64,000 bases of DNA from G963662985 sp963662985. Its GTDB lineage: Bacteria > Chloroflexota > Anaerolineae > Anaerolineales > UBA11579. Under the pieces are notes generated by a model. The model saw only the letters and a list, made by a program, of their open reading frames with translations, was not told the DNA's origin and made no database searches. The first letter of the stretch is position 1. The number at the start of each line of letters is the position of its first letter. This document shows positions 1-8,120 of the stretch, one piece after another. The stretch is from positions 372,001 to 436,000 of the forward strand of contig OY760066.1 of the NCBI GenBank assembly GCA_963662985.1, in the 5' to 3' direction. The translations under genes were made by a program, and so were the position numbers.

Positions 1-237
1 TCTAGATTTGCTTTATTGTCCGATAAAGGGAATTTAGAAAATAATAGTTATTCTTTTGTTATAAATTATGGAACACAAATAAAAGGTGGTCATATAGATC
101 CTCAATCAAATGCCGCTACCATACTAGAATATGAAAAACCTGATGTATTTCGAATGACGATTTTAATAGAAAACCCAAACAATAATTATGTGATTAGACA
201 TAATATTTATTTAGACTTAACAGAAATTGAAAGATAG
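1..237 (+). CDS. C-terminal fragment of a probable third SGNH-like acyl-ester protein (5' truncated)
   Basis: The reading frame is open from the first base of the window (Ser-Arg-Phe-Ala-Leu before the first possible TTG) and stops at 235-237, so this is the tail of a gene that begins outside. The residues end in a beta-rich stretch (SFVINYGTQIKGG ... IYLDLTEIER) that resembles the C-terminal tails of the next two genes, with an aromatic and acidic pattern and a final strand of similar length. The next gene starts 12 bases later on the same strand. I infer a third paralogue in a tandem family. The fragment alone holds no catalytic motif, so function rests on its neighbours. Confidence 0.55.
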   Translation, partial: SRFALLSDKGNLENNSYSFVINYGTQIKGGHIDPQSNAATILEYEKPDVFRMTILIENPNNNYVIRHNIYLDLTEIER

Positions 238-249
238 ATGGAATATTAG

Positions 250-1512
250 ATGAAAAAAGCGTCTAAATTGATATTATTTATTCTATCATTTTTCATTATT
301 TTAGAAATAAATAATCACATAGTAAAATCAGAAAATATTAATAAAAATTGGTACCAATTTAGACAAATGCCAAAAAATTCAATAGATATATTTTTTGCTG
401 GAAATTCTCGCTCCTATACTACAATTCAACCAAAAACCATTGAAGATATCACAAAAAAATCTGGGTATGTATTAGGCACAGGTGGAGAATCTTTAGAGAT
501 GACGTATTTTGAATTAAAAGAAATGTTTAAAATACAATCACCAGAATTTGTTTTTCTAGAAGTATTTCCAATTTATAAATTTGAATCAGGGGAGAAATTT
601 ACTTTTCAAACAGCAGATTTTGTTGAAACAATTCCTATTTTTGAAATTGACCGAGAACTATTATGGAGATTTTTTCAAAATCAAAGAACTATAGATATAA
701 TACCACTTGCTAATCATCATTCACAGCTTTGGAAAACACCTAGAGAAGTATTATTAAATTATCATCTTTTTACACAAGGTTATGCAGAAACAGAATCCCC
801 GTGGCTTTTAAAAGATTTTTTAAATACAAAGGGATATAAAAATAGTTATCTGCAAATATCTCAGCAATCGATCAATGATTATAGCAACTCATCACTAATC
901 ATCCAAACAACTATCTCACCTACTACAGAAGAATTACTTCAAAAGATCATCACCCTTTGTCAAAAAAACAATGCAAAGCTAATCCTTTGGCAAATTCCGC
1001 AATATACAGACTTTGTCGACCAAAATGGAATCAAAATAGAATACCAAAAAATTGCAGACCAATTTCAAATTGATTTTATTGATTTAAACCAATACAAATT
1101 CGATATCCTAAATTATGCAGACATCAATCACGTAGCTCCCTTTGGTTCTCAAAACGTGTCCTTACTATTTGCAGAGATAATCGCAGATCATTATGTTGGC
1201 GAGAAAAACGATTACGGTCTTGATCAATATAAGAAAATGAGCCCTATTGACTATACCTACAGTTCTGATAATCAAAATTTTGTTATCACATTCACAATGG
1301 CATCTGATATACTAGATAGTCAAGTAGTCGGAACTCTCGAAGCACAAGATAAGTTCTATACTGGAGAAAACATTGACCAATATCATTACCAGTTTATTCT
1401 TCCTCAAAAACCCACATCCGACTATATCAATGTGACATTTGAAAACTTACAGATTAATCGCTCAATCTCACAATATGTTTATTTAAATTATTCAAGTAAG
1501 GTGTTTCAATGA
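250..1512 (+). CDS. Membrane-anchored SGNH/DltD-like protein, paralogue 1
   Basis: 420 residues. An N-terminal hydrophobic segment (about residues 5-22) anchors an extracytoplasmic domain. FFAGNSRSYTTIQP near residues 48-61 fits the serine block of SGNH-type esterases and DltD-like proteins, and ADINHVAPFGS near residue 290 gives the Asp-x-x-His block. These are the two catalytic corners expected of an acyl esterase or O-acyl transferase. A beta-rich tail of about 90 residues follows. The gene overlaps the next by four bases (ATGA) and is 35-40% identical to it by eye, so they form a tandem duplicate pair. The coding DNA is much more AT-rich than the RarD gene downstream. Substrate unknown; acylation of a cell-surface polymer is an inference from the family. 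Confidence 0.7.
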   Translation: MKKASKLILFILSFFIILEINNHIVKSENINKNWYQFRQMPKNSIDIFFAGNSRSYTTIQPKTIEDITKKSGYVLGTGGESLEMTYFELKEMFKIQSPEFVFLEVFPIYKFESGEKFTFQTADFVETIPIFEIDRELLWRFFQNQRTIDIIPLANHHSQLWKTPREVLLNYHLFTQGYAETESPWLLKDFLNTKGYKNSYLQISQQSINDYSNSSLIIQTTISPTTEELLQKIITLCQKNNAKLILWQIPQYTDFVDQNGIKIEYQKIADQFQIDFIDLNQYKFDILNYADINHVAPFGSQNVSLLFAEIIADHYVGEKNDYGLDQYKKMSPIDYTYSSDNQNFVITFTMASDILDSQVVGTLEAQDKFYTGENIDQYHYQFILPQKPTSDYINVTFENLQINRSISQYVYLNYSSKVFQ

Positions 1513-2747
1513 AAAAGATAATAAAAATTTCTTTTTTTATCCTACTATTTATATTTATTTTTTATGAATTAAACACTTTATACAAAGTAGAAGTAAAGAA
1601 TTATCGGTGGTATCAATATCTAGAAAAAATAGAAAAAAATTCACTAGATATTGTCTTTTTAGGGAATTCACATAATTTTGCAACTGTTCAACCGCAAATA
1701 GTTGAAGATTTGCTTGGAACAAACGCATATACAATTGGAGTACCTTCTGAAAGTTTACAGACAACATATTATGAATTAGAAGAGCTATTTAAATCTCAAA
1801 ATCCAAAATATATAGTAATAGAAACTTTTGCAATTCAAACTTTATTATCAAATAACGATGATTTTTCTTATAAGTTCATTAACTCAATTCCATTTAATGC
1901 CACTGCATTAAAAAAGTTTTTTAACACAAATATTGATGAAACTTATAATTATTTTCCTTTTGTAAGAAAACATAATGAATTTTGGAAATATCCAGTAGAG
2001 ACCTTAGAGTATCTTCAGATTGACTTTGATCATACTAAAGGAAATTATAATTTTACTGAAGCGAGTGGTTTCCTTTCTTACCCGATAATGATTTCTGAAT
2101 ATGATATCAATAAAGTAAAAAATAGAGAATCAGAAAATGTTGAATTGCCAATCAACCATGAAATTGATAAGTATCTAAAGAAAATAATAAATTTATGTGA
2201 GAAAAACAATGCCCAAGTAGTTCTTTTTACAATTTCTCAAATTAAAGATTATCTTAATCTACCATATGAAAAAATTAATTATCAAAAATTATCAACAGAC
2301 TATAATATTCCATATATTGATTTTCGAGATAAAGAATACTCTATTTTTCACTATGCAGACACAAATCACATGTCTTTTTTTGGCTCAACATTATTATCAT
2401 TTGAACTAGCTGAAGAGTTATCAGAAATTTATAACCTTCCAATTAATAAATTACAATATTCTTATTATCAAGATTTATTGTTTACCGATATTTTATTAGA
2501 AGAAATAGATCAAGATACACTCCTATTGACATTGAAAAATCAAGATAAAGATATTGATTACAATCAATATACTTTTAATATAGGAACTGAACCAAATAAT
2601 TCAGATAAAAACCAAACCACCTATAATAAAAACCAATTCGAAGTTTCTAAAACAATAGATATAGTAGATGTAAAAATATCAAACCCAATTTTAGACTATG
2701 ACATTATCCAAGACATAAAAATTAAAATAATCAATGAATACGAATAA
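1509..2747 (+). CDS. Membrane-anchored SGNH/DltD-like protein, paralogue 2
   Basis: 412 residues with the same plan as the preceding gene: an N-terminal membrane segment (residues 5-21), the serine block IVFLGNSHNFATVQP near residue 48, and the Asp-His block ADTNHMSFFGS near residue 287. The start codon overlaps the previous stop (ATGA), so the two are translationally coupled. The last 14 bases overlap the start of the RarD-like gene. It has the same AT-rich base use as its paralogue. It probably acts on the outer face of the membrane in acyl-group transfer or removal. MBOAT and AlgX-like partners sit in this window at 15-17.6 kb, but whether they act together is not shown. Confidence 0.7.
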   Translation: MKKIIKISFFILLFIFIFYELNTLYKVEVKNYRWYQYLEKIEKNSLDIVFLGNSHNFATVQPQIVEDLLGTNAYTIGVPSESLQTTYYELEELFKSQNPKYIVIETFAIQTLLSNNDDFSYKFINSIPFNATALKKFFNTNIDETYNYFPFVRKHNEFWKYPVETLEYLQIDFDHTKGNYNFTEASGFLSYPIMISEYDINKVKNRESENVELPINHEIDKYLKKIINLCEKNNAQVVLFTISQIKDYLNLPYEKINYQKLSTDYNIPYIDFRDKEYSIFHYADTNHMSFFGSTLLSFELAEELSEIYNLPINKLQYSYYQDLLFTDILLEEIDQDTLLLTLKNQDKDIDYNQYTFNIGTEPNNSDKNQTTYNKNQFEVSKTIDIVDVKISNPILDYDIIQDIKIKIINEYE

Positions 2748-3630
2748 CTCCAACCCACAAACCCGCAAAGGCATCCTACTTGCCCTCCTATCCTACTTCC
2801 TCTGGGGCTTTCTTCCCCTCTTTTGGCATCATCTCACTGGCTCCACAGCTTTGCAAACTCTTTCACATCGTATTCTTTGGTCCTTTGTCTTCAGCCTCGT
2901 AGTCCTGATATCTCAGCATAAAATTCGAAATTTCATCCATCTCTTCAAGTCCCCGAAGATAATTGGCTTCTATGCCATCACCGCCCTTCTGCTTGCCACC
3001 AATTGGCTCATTTATATCTGGGCAGTCGCCCAAGAACGCGTCCTCGAATCTAGCCTTGGCTATTTCATCCTCCCCCTCATCACCGTCCTGCTCGGGGTCA
3101 TCTTTCTCAAAGAAAAACTACGCACCGCTCAGTGGACCATCCTAGCCATTGCCGCAATCGGTATTCTCTACCTCTCCTTCCAACTCTCACAAATCCCATG
3201 GGTAGCCCTTAGCCTCGCTCTTTCATTCTCTCTCTACTCACTCTTAAAAAAGAACGCCCCCACCAATGCTGAAATCTCCATTTCGTTTGAAATGGGCATT
3301 CTGCTCCTCCCTGCACTTTTTTATCTCATCTTCCTCCACACCCATGGACAAGGGGTTTTTATCATTTCGGGCGCTCAAACCTCATTCATGCTCATCGCCA
3401 CCGGACTGGTCACTATCGTACCCATTCTCTCTTATTCAAAAGCAGTCCCACTTCTCCCCCTCTCTCTAACTGGTTTGATGTTCTATCTCAACCCAACCTT
3501 GCAATTCCTCACAGGCGCCATCCTTCTCAAAGAACCATTTACCAAGCCACAAATTATTGGATATAGCATCATTTGGATTGCGTTAATTTTATATTTTATA
3601 GAAGGCTGGAAAAATAAAAAAAGGGGATAA
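2734..3630 (+). CDS. rarD: EamA/RarD family permease
   Basis: 298 residues, a multi-pass protein with about ten hydrophobic segments. The N-terminal block KGILLALLSYFLWGFLPLFW and the following LSHRILWS are characteristic of RarD, a DMT-superfamily (EamA) transporter whose substrate is not settled. Length matches the family. It starts 14 bases inside the previous gene. The DNA is strikingly C-rich on the coding strand, unlike the AT-rich SGNH genes before it, so the junction at about 2740 separates two composition regimes. The next gene begins two bases after its stop. Family assignment is firm; the transported compound is unknown. Confidence 0.88.
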   Translation: MNTNNSNPQTRKGILLALLSYFLWGFLPLFWHHLTGSTALQTLSHRILWSFVFSLVVLISQHKIRNFIHLFKSPKIIGFYAITALLLATNWLIYIWAVAQERVLESSLGYFILPLITVLLGVIFLKEKLRTAQWTILAIAAIGILYLSFQLSQIPWVALSLALSFSLYSLLKKNAPTNAEISISFEMGILLLPALFYLIFLHTHGQGVFIISGAQTSFMLIATGLVTIVPILSYSKAVPLLPLSLTGLMFYLNPTLQFLTGAILLKEPFTKPQIIGYSIIWIALILYFIEGWKNKKRG

Positions 3631-3631
3631 A

Positions 3632-4180
3632 ATGAAAGAGATTACAAAACTAGATTATCTAGATCATGAGTTAATCGTACATAGTCATTATCCAAGAAGT
3701 TATTTTATGAGAGAAAAGGAGAAATCTCCTTTTGTAAAAATCTTAAATTTTATATATTTTCTATTTATTGCTGCCCTCATTTGCCTGCTCCTTTTTTCTT
3801 CAAAAATTGGGAATATTGGCGGAGAACATTATTGGGTTGGAAGATGGGCATATTGGAATAAAAACTATCAAACAGCCATTCAAGAATTTTCTCTTGAAAT
3901 CCAACTTTATCCTACCAATGAGAACGCCTATCGCTATCGTGGACTGTCTTATTTTTATCTCCAAGACTATCCAAATGCCCTCCAAGATTTTGAGAAAACA
4001 CTCCGCTTAGATTCAACCCAAGTAGAGATAATGATTAACAAAGCCGTTGCCTTAAAATATATAGGTGAATATCAAAAAGCGCTCAAAGAATTAGAAAAAG
4101 CGCAAATCAAAGGTGGCGATCGAATCATCATCAATCAATATCGTTCAGAAATAAACCAACTTCTCCAAACACAAGAGTAA
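3632..4180 (+). CDS. Membrane-anchored TPR protein
   Basis: 182 residues. A hydrophobic segment (about residues 34-56) is followed by two to three tetratricopeptide repeats (AYRYRGLSYFYLQDYPNALQ, VEIMINKAVALKYIGEYQKA). The short N-terminus is charged and probably cytoplasmic, so the repeats would lie outside. The AGGGGATAA ribosome-binding site overlaps the stop of the RarD gene, two bases upstream, so the genes are co-transcribed. A terminator follows at once. TPRs bind proteins; the partner is unknown. Confidence 0.75.
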   Translation: MKEITKLDYLDHELIVHSHYPRSYFMREKEKSPFVKILNFIYFLFIAALICLLLFSSKIGNIGGEHYWVGRWAYWNKNYQTAIQEFSLEIQLYPTNENAYRYRGLSYFYLQDYPNALQDFEKTLRLDSTQVEIMINKAVALKYIGEYQKALKELEKAQIKGGDRIIINQYRSEINQLLQTQE

Positions 4181-4193
4181 TTAAAACAAAAGA

Positions 4194-4216
4194 GGTTGGC
4201 ACTCGCCAACCTTTTT
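4194..4216 (+). terminator. Intrinsic terminator after the TPR gene
   Basis: GGTTGGC at 4194-4200 pairs perfectly with GCCAACC at 4205-4211 around a four-base loop, and a run of T follows. It sits 14 bases after the stop of the RarD/TPR pair. Confidence 0.85.
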
Positions 4217-4273
4217 GTCTCCTCTATCAATAATTCCGATAGCCAGTAATCATAATTAATTTAAGTTAGGTAT

Positions 4274-4300
4274 AAAAAAAATCAGACAGTTGTCTGATTT
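4274..4300 (-). terminator. Intrinsic terminator of the phosphoribosyltransferase gene
   Basis: AAATCAGACA (4279-4288) and TGTCTGATTT (4291-4300) form a ten-base-pair stem. On the minus strand it is followed by a T-run (A-run at 4274-4280 on the plus strand). It lies eight bases beyond the stop of the minus-strand gene. Confidence 0.85.
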
Positions 4301-4307
4301 TTAATGG

Positions 4308-4865
4308 TTATTCAAAGAAAAGAGGCAAGGTACCCAAGCAAATGATTTCTTGCCAAGCATCAGGATCACCTTCAGTCATCACTGCTGCATTTCCGAGAAT
4401 GTCTCCGCCTGCTTCCTCAAGGATTTCATGCATAGCCTCCAGAGTGGAACCAGTACTGATCACATCGTCGATTACTAAAACTTTCTTGCCTTTAATCAAG
4501 TCAATATCTTTTTCATCTAAAAAGAGAGTTTGTTCTCGGCCAGTCGTGATAGACATTGTTGTTGTTTTGATTGCATTGCCCATATAGGATTTATAATCTT
4601 TGCGTAAAATCACATAAGGTTTGTTCGCTTTCAAAGCCATTGCATACGCCAAAGTAATACTCTTAGCTTCAGCGGTCACGATCACATCATAATCCAAACC
4701 GCTTGCTTCAACTTTGTCCACCAAAGCTTGCGCAGCCGCTTCATTCAGCTCCACATCGCCCAAAATATTCAAAATTGCGATTTTCAAACCAGGTTTCACT
4801 TCAAAAAGGGGTAATTCTCGTTTTATTCCTGCAATTTCTACTGCATACACCTTTTGCTGACTCAT
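4308..4865 (-). CDS. apt: Adenine phosphoribosyltransferase-like protein
   Basis: 185 residues, a typical type I PRTase length. VLVIDDVISTGSTLEAM (about residues 129-145) is the PRPP-binding loop. The upstream block VTAEAKSITLAYAMALKA with PYVILRKDYKSY matches the adenine/xanthine PRTase pattern. Expected reaction: a purine base plus PRPP gives the nucleotide and pyrophosphate in the cytoplasm. It is divergent from a BMP-type nucleoside transporter operon, so salvage of imported nucleosides or bases is a coherent role. Three copies of a TTGTCTGACAA-like dyad lie 80-118 bases upstream of the start. Adenine specificity is inferred; xanthine or another purine is possible. Confidence 0.8.
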   Translation of the reverse strand: MSQQKVYAVEIAGIKRELPLFEVKPGLKIAILNILGDVELNEAAAQALVDKVEASGLDYDVIVTAEAKSITLAYAMALKANKPYVILRKDYKSYMGNAIKTTTMSITTGREQTLFLDEKDIDLIKGKKVLVIDDVISTGSTLEAMHEILEEAGGDILGNAAVMTEGDPDAWQEIICLGTLPLFFE

Positions 4866-4945
4866 ATTTTAATACGCTCCTATAGATTCGGCTCAAGCAC
4901 CGCACAAAATTATATCACTCCTTCAAAATATGCCAATATAATTGA

Positions 4946-4983
4946 TTGTCTGACAATATTTGTCTGACAACCTGTTTAGACAA
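4946..4983. promoter_or_regulatory. Triple dyad operator (TTGTCTGACAA type)
   Basis: TTGTCTGACAA occurs exactly at 4946-4956 and again at 4960-4970. Each is a perfect palindrome around a central T. A degenerate third copy, TGTTTAGACAA, is at 4973-4983. Spacings are 14 and 13 bases. The dyad resembles operators of FadR-type GntR regulators. The array lies in the divergent region between the phosphoribosyltransferase and the nucleoside transporter operon and could control either. No regulator gene is adjacent. Confidence 0.55.
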
Positions 4984-5233
4984 CTCAAAATCATTGCGCA
5001 ACAAAAACCTTTGGAGTAAGATACCAGCTCAACACGTTGTTCGTGTGCAGAAATTTTTGGAAAGGTATCAACATTGTGAAGAATCATTCCCGTTGCTTCA
5101 AACAGCAATTATTTTATATCTTTATTATCGTTATTTGGGAACTTCACCAAATGCTCCTTCCAAATCCTACAAAAGTAAATACAGGACTTGGTTTCCGCAA
5201 CACAACACACCTACAACTGAATACACAAAAAAT

Positions 5234-5268
5234 CTAAACTGCGCACCTACAAGCGCAGTTTAGTCTTT
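5234..5268 (+). terminator. Strong hairpin with T-rich tail in the leader of the nucleoside transporter operon
   Basis: CTAAACTGCGC (5234-5244) pairs perfectly over 11 bases with GCGCAGTTTAG (5253-5263), followed by TCTTT. The hairpin ends 81 bases before the start of the substrate-binding protein gene, and no credible gene lies upstream of it on this strand. A second, weaker stem (CCAAATCCT at 5159 with AGGACTTGG at 5184-5192) precedes it. It could terminate an antisense or leader transcript, or act as an attenuator. The 4866-5348 region otherwise holds only the dyad array; I saw no consensus purine riboswitch. Confidence 0.6.
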
Positions 5269-5348
5269 AAAGGTGATTAATAAAAAATCGATTGATTTTT
5301 TAGATGTATTTATATTTAATTTATCGTTTTTATTTTGAAAGGATCATA

Positions 5349-6560
5349 ATGAAAAAGAATCTTGCTTTGTCTTTCTTGTCCATCGCATTGGTTTTTGTTT
5401 TTGTCCTTAGCGCCGCTGGTCTTCAAACAGTAGCAGCTGAAGGCGATACTCCCGTACTCGGTATCCTCCTCGTCGGTCCCTATAACGACCACGGCTGGAG
5501 CCAGGCAACCTACGAAGGCGTTCTCTACGCCGCTGAAAAAACAGGTGGAGAAGCCATCTATATTGACAGCGTCAACGTAGCCGATCGCCCCGGCACCACC
5601 GCTGTCCAATTGGCTGAGAGCCTCATGGACCAAGGCGCAAACATCATTGTCTTCAACTCCGATGACATGAAAGCAGACGCACTTGAATTTGCAGAACTCT
5701 ATCCCGAAGTCCCCGTCTTGCACCTTTCCGGTGACGCCGCTTGGCAAGATGGCATGAACTACGCTGGTTTAGATAACATCACCAACATCATGCCTTGGAT
5801 GGAATATGGCAAAATGATGGCCGGTTGCGCCGCCGCCATGACTACAGAAACAGGCAAAATAGGTTTCTTGGGACCATTGATCAATGACGAAACCCGCCGC
5901 TATGCCAACGCTCTTTATCTTGGCGCCCAACATTGCTGGACAGAATACCGCGGTATGGATGCAGCTGACCTCGAACTCAAAGTTACCTGGATTGGCTTCT
6001 GGTTCAACATTCCTGGTTTCACCGCAGATCCCACTCAAGTCGCAGACGATTTCTACAACTCTGGTTTCGACGTAGTTGTCTCCGGCATTGACACCACCGA
6101 AGCATTGGTGCAAGCCAAAGCCCACACTGAAAACGGCAACACTGTCCACGCTCTCGGCTACGACTATGCCAATGCCTGTGAAGAAGCAGCAGATGTCTGC
6201 CTCGGCGTCCCCTATTTCAACTGGGGTCCCTCCATCACAACAGTTGTCGAACAATGGCAAGCTGGCGAATACACCTCCGCATTCATCACTCCCATGCCCG
6301 TCTTTGAAGACCTCAACAATGTAGACGTTTCTCCCATTGGTTTCACCAAAGGTGCCGCTCTCTCAGAAGATGCAGCCGCAGCAGTTGATTCCTTCATCGC
6401 TGAATTAGGCGACGGCCTCAATCTCTTCACTGGCCCCCTCAATTGGCAAGATGGTTCCGTGTACCTCGCTGACGGCGAAGAAGCCACCGAAGCCCAAATT
6501 TGGTATTCCGGCCAATTGCTTGAAGGTATGCAAGGTCAAAGTGTCGTAGACGCTGAATAA
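5349..6560 (+). CDS. BMP family (PnrA-like) nucleoside-binding protein of an ABC transporter
   Basis: 403 residues from the ATG at 5349, chosen over an upstream in-frame ATG at 5304 because it has the ribosome-binding site GAAAGGATCATA and starts a signal peptide (MKKNLALSFLSIALVF, cleavage near TVAAEGD). The mature protein has the BMP fold: LGILLVGPYNDHGWSQATYEG at the N-terminus (a typical ligand-facing aromatic region) and repeated alpha/beta blocks to the end. BMP proteins bind purine nucleosides or related ligands outside the membrane and deliver them to the ABC permeases encoded next. There is no lipobox Cys, which is unusual for a protein anchored in a monoderm. Confidence 0.85.
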   Translation: MKKNLALSFLSIALVFVFVLSAAGLQTVAAEGDTPVLGILLVGPYNDHGWSQATYEGVLYAAEKTGGEAIYIDSVNVADRPGTTAVQLAESLMDQGANIIVFNSDDMKADALEFAELYPEVPVLHLSGDAAWQDGMNYAGLDNITNIMPWMEYGKMMAGCAAAMTTETGKIGFLGPLINDETRRYANALYLGAQHCWTEYRGMDAADLELKVTWIGFWFNIPGFTADPTQVADDFYNSGFDVVVSGIDTTEALVQAKAHTENGNTVHALGYDYANACEEAADVCLGVPYFNWGPSITTVVEQWQAGEYTSAFITPMPVFEDLNNVDVSPIGFTKGAALSEDAAAAVDSFIAELGDGLNLFTGPLNWQDGSVYLADGEEATEAQIWYSGQLLEGMQGQSVVDAE

Positions 6561-6576
6561 TTTACTCAACATCCAT

Positions 6577-6610
6577 CCGATGAGGAGGGCAATTCTGCCT
6601 TCCTCATTGG
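6577..6610 (+). terminator. Intercistronic hairpin between binding protein and ATPase genes
   Basis: A 15-base-pair stem (6577-6591 with 6596-6610, two G-T pairs) has a four-base ATTC loop and is followed by TGTTTT. It lies 16 bases after the binding-protein stop and 34 before the ATPase start. Such hairpins usually cause partial termination or protect the upstream mRNA, so that the binding protein is made in excess. Confidence 0.75.
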
Positions 6611-6644
6611 TGTTTTAAACAGAAAATAAATAGGTTGTGCAACT

Positions 6645-8120
6645 ATGAAAATTGAACTCAATAACATCAGCAAAACATTCGGAAAAGTATGTGCCAATCA
6701 AAACATCAATCTTCTCGTACCCTCTGGCACCATCCAAGGCGTCCTCGGAGAGAACGGTGCTGGCAAATCCACCCTCATGAAAATTCTCTCTGGCTTCATT
6801 TCCTATGACACCGGACAACTCCTTGTCGATGATCAACCCATCCTCATCCAATCCCCCGCAGACGCCGTCACCGCAGGCATTGGCATGCTCCATCAAGACC
6901 CGCTCGATGTCCCCCAACTCTCCGTCTTAGACAACTTCATCATGCAGCAAAATGGTAAGTTCATCCCCAATCGCAAAAAAGCCAAAAAAGAGCTCATCCA
7001 TCTAACAGAAAAATTCAATTTTCAAATTAACCCCGATGCCCAAATGGAAAGTCTCACCGTCGGGCAACGCCAGCAATTAGAAATCCTTCGTCTAATCTCT
7101 CTCGGTGTCAAAATTCTAATTTTAGACGAACCCACCACCGGCATCAGCCTCAATCAAAAACAACAACTTTTTGCAGCTCTCAAAACTCTTTCTCAAGAAG
7201 GGCACACCATCTTCTTTGTCTCTCACAAATTAGAAGAAGTCGCCGCTCTCTGTGATCAAGTGGTCGTTTTGCGCAAAGGGCAAGTGGTTGCTCAACTCAA
7301 ACCTCCCTATGACATCAACAACTTCGTCAAACACATGTTTGGCACCATCATTGAACTCCCCAAACAAAAAAAATACGCCACTCCCGATAACTGTCTCAAA
7401 GCAGATCGTGTTGGCATAGAAACCCATCGTCTCAACATCAAAAACGTCGATCTGGATCTCAAACAAGGGGAAGTTATTGGTCTCGCTGGTATGGCTGGTT
7501 CCGGACAAGAAGTCTTCATGCAAGCCTGTGCCGGGCTCGCCAAAGCCGTCGCCGGCACTCTCGAACTAGACGGTGTTGACCTCACCAAAAAATCCTATCG
7601 TACATATAAAGAATCTGGTGTTGCTTATGTCCCCGCTTCTCGTTTAGAAGATGCTATGTTCTCAGGCATGACTCTCAAAGAACATTTTATCTTAGCCAAT
7701 CAAAACAAACACGGCATCATCTCTTCAGAAAAAGCCCATCAACAAACCCAAAATGGCATTCAAAAATATAATGTCAAAGGTACTCCTGAAGACACTGTTG
7801 ATAGTCTATCTGGTGGCAATCAACAACGTGCCTTGCTCGCCATGTTAGCCGAGCAGCTCAATGTAATCATCTTAGACAATCCCACCCGTGGCTTAGATGT
7901 CGAATCCTCCATCTGGATCTGGAAACAGCTCAAAGAACGTTGCAAAAAAGACAACACCTCCATTCTTTTCTATTCCGCCGATCTTGATGAAGTCCTTGAA
8001 TATTCAGACCGCGTCATGGTCTTTTACAACGGCGAAGCCACCCAGCCCGTCGATAAAAACAACATCAATGTCGAAACCCTCGGCAATATGATTGGAGGCG
8101 CAATTCATGCCTACAGTTGA
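6645..8120 (+). CDS. Nucleoside ABC transporter ATP-binding protein (two ATPase domains)
   Basis: 491 residues with two fused ABC domains, as in sugar and BMP-type importers. Domain 1 has Walker A GENGAGKST (about residue 36), a degenerate signature LTVGQRQQLEIL and Walker B ILILDEPTTG. Domain 2 has a degenerate P-loop GMAGSGQEV, the signature LSGGNQQRALLAM and VIILDNPTRG. The second Walker B ends in Asn rather than Glu (LDNP), and the second P-loop lacks the Gly-Lys-Ser/Thr, both common in the second domain of this class. It energises uptake by the two permeases that follow. The stop overlaps the next start by 14 bases. Confidence 0.88.
   Translation: MKIELNNISKTFGKVCANQNINLLVPSGTIQGVLGENGAGKSTLMKILSGFISYDTGQLLVDDQPILIQSPADAVTAGIGMLHQDPLDVPQLSVLDNFIMQQNGKFIPNRKKAKKELIHLTEKFNFQINPDAQMESLTVGQRQQLEILRLISLGVKILILDEPTTGISLNQKQQLFAALKTLSQEGHTIFFVSHKLEEVAALCDQVVVLRKGQVVAQLKPPYDINNFVKHMFGTIIELPKQKKYATPDNCLKADRVGIETHRLNIKNVDLDLKQGEVIGLAGMAGSGQEVFMQACAGLAKAVAGTLELDGVDLTKKSYRTYKESGVAYVPASRLEDAMFSGMTLKEHFILANQNKHGIISSEKAHQQTQNGIQKYNVKGTPEDTVDSLSGGNQQRALLAMLAEQLNVIILDNPTRGLDVESSIWIWKQLKERCKKDNTSILFYSADLDEVLEYSDRVMVFYNGEATQPVDKNNINVETLGNMIGGAIHAYS

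Noticed and set aside
4946..5263. 105-residue plus-strand open frame
   Set aside because: No homology pattern or ribosome-binding site; it contains the operator dyads and terminator hairpin, so it is non-coding.
5159..5348. Guanine/adenine riboswitch before the nucleoside transporter
   Set aside because: The conserved junction and loop residues of the purine aptamer are not present.
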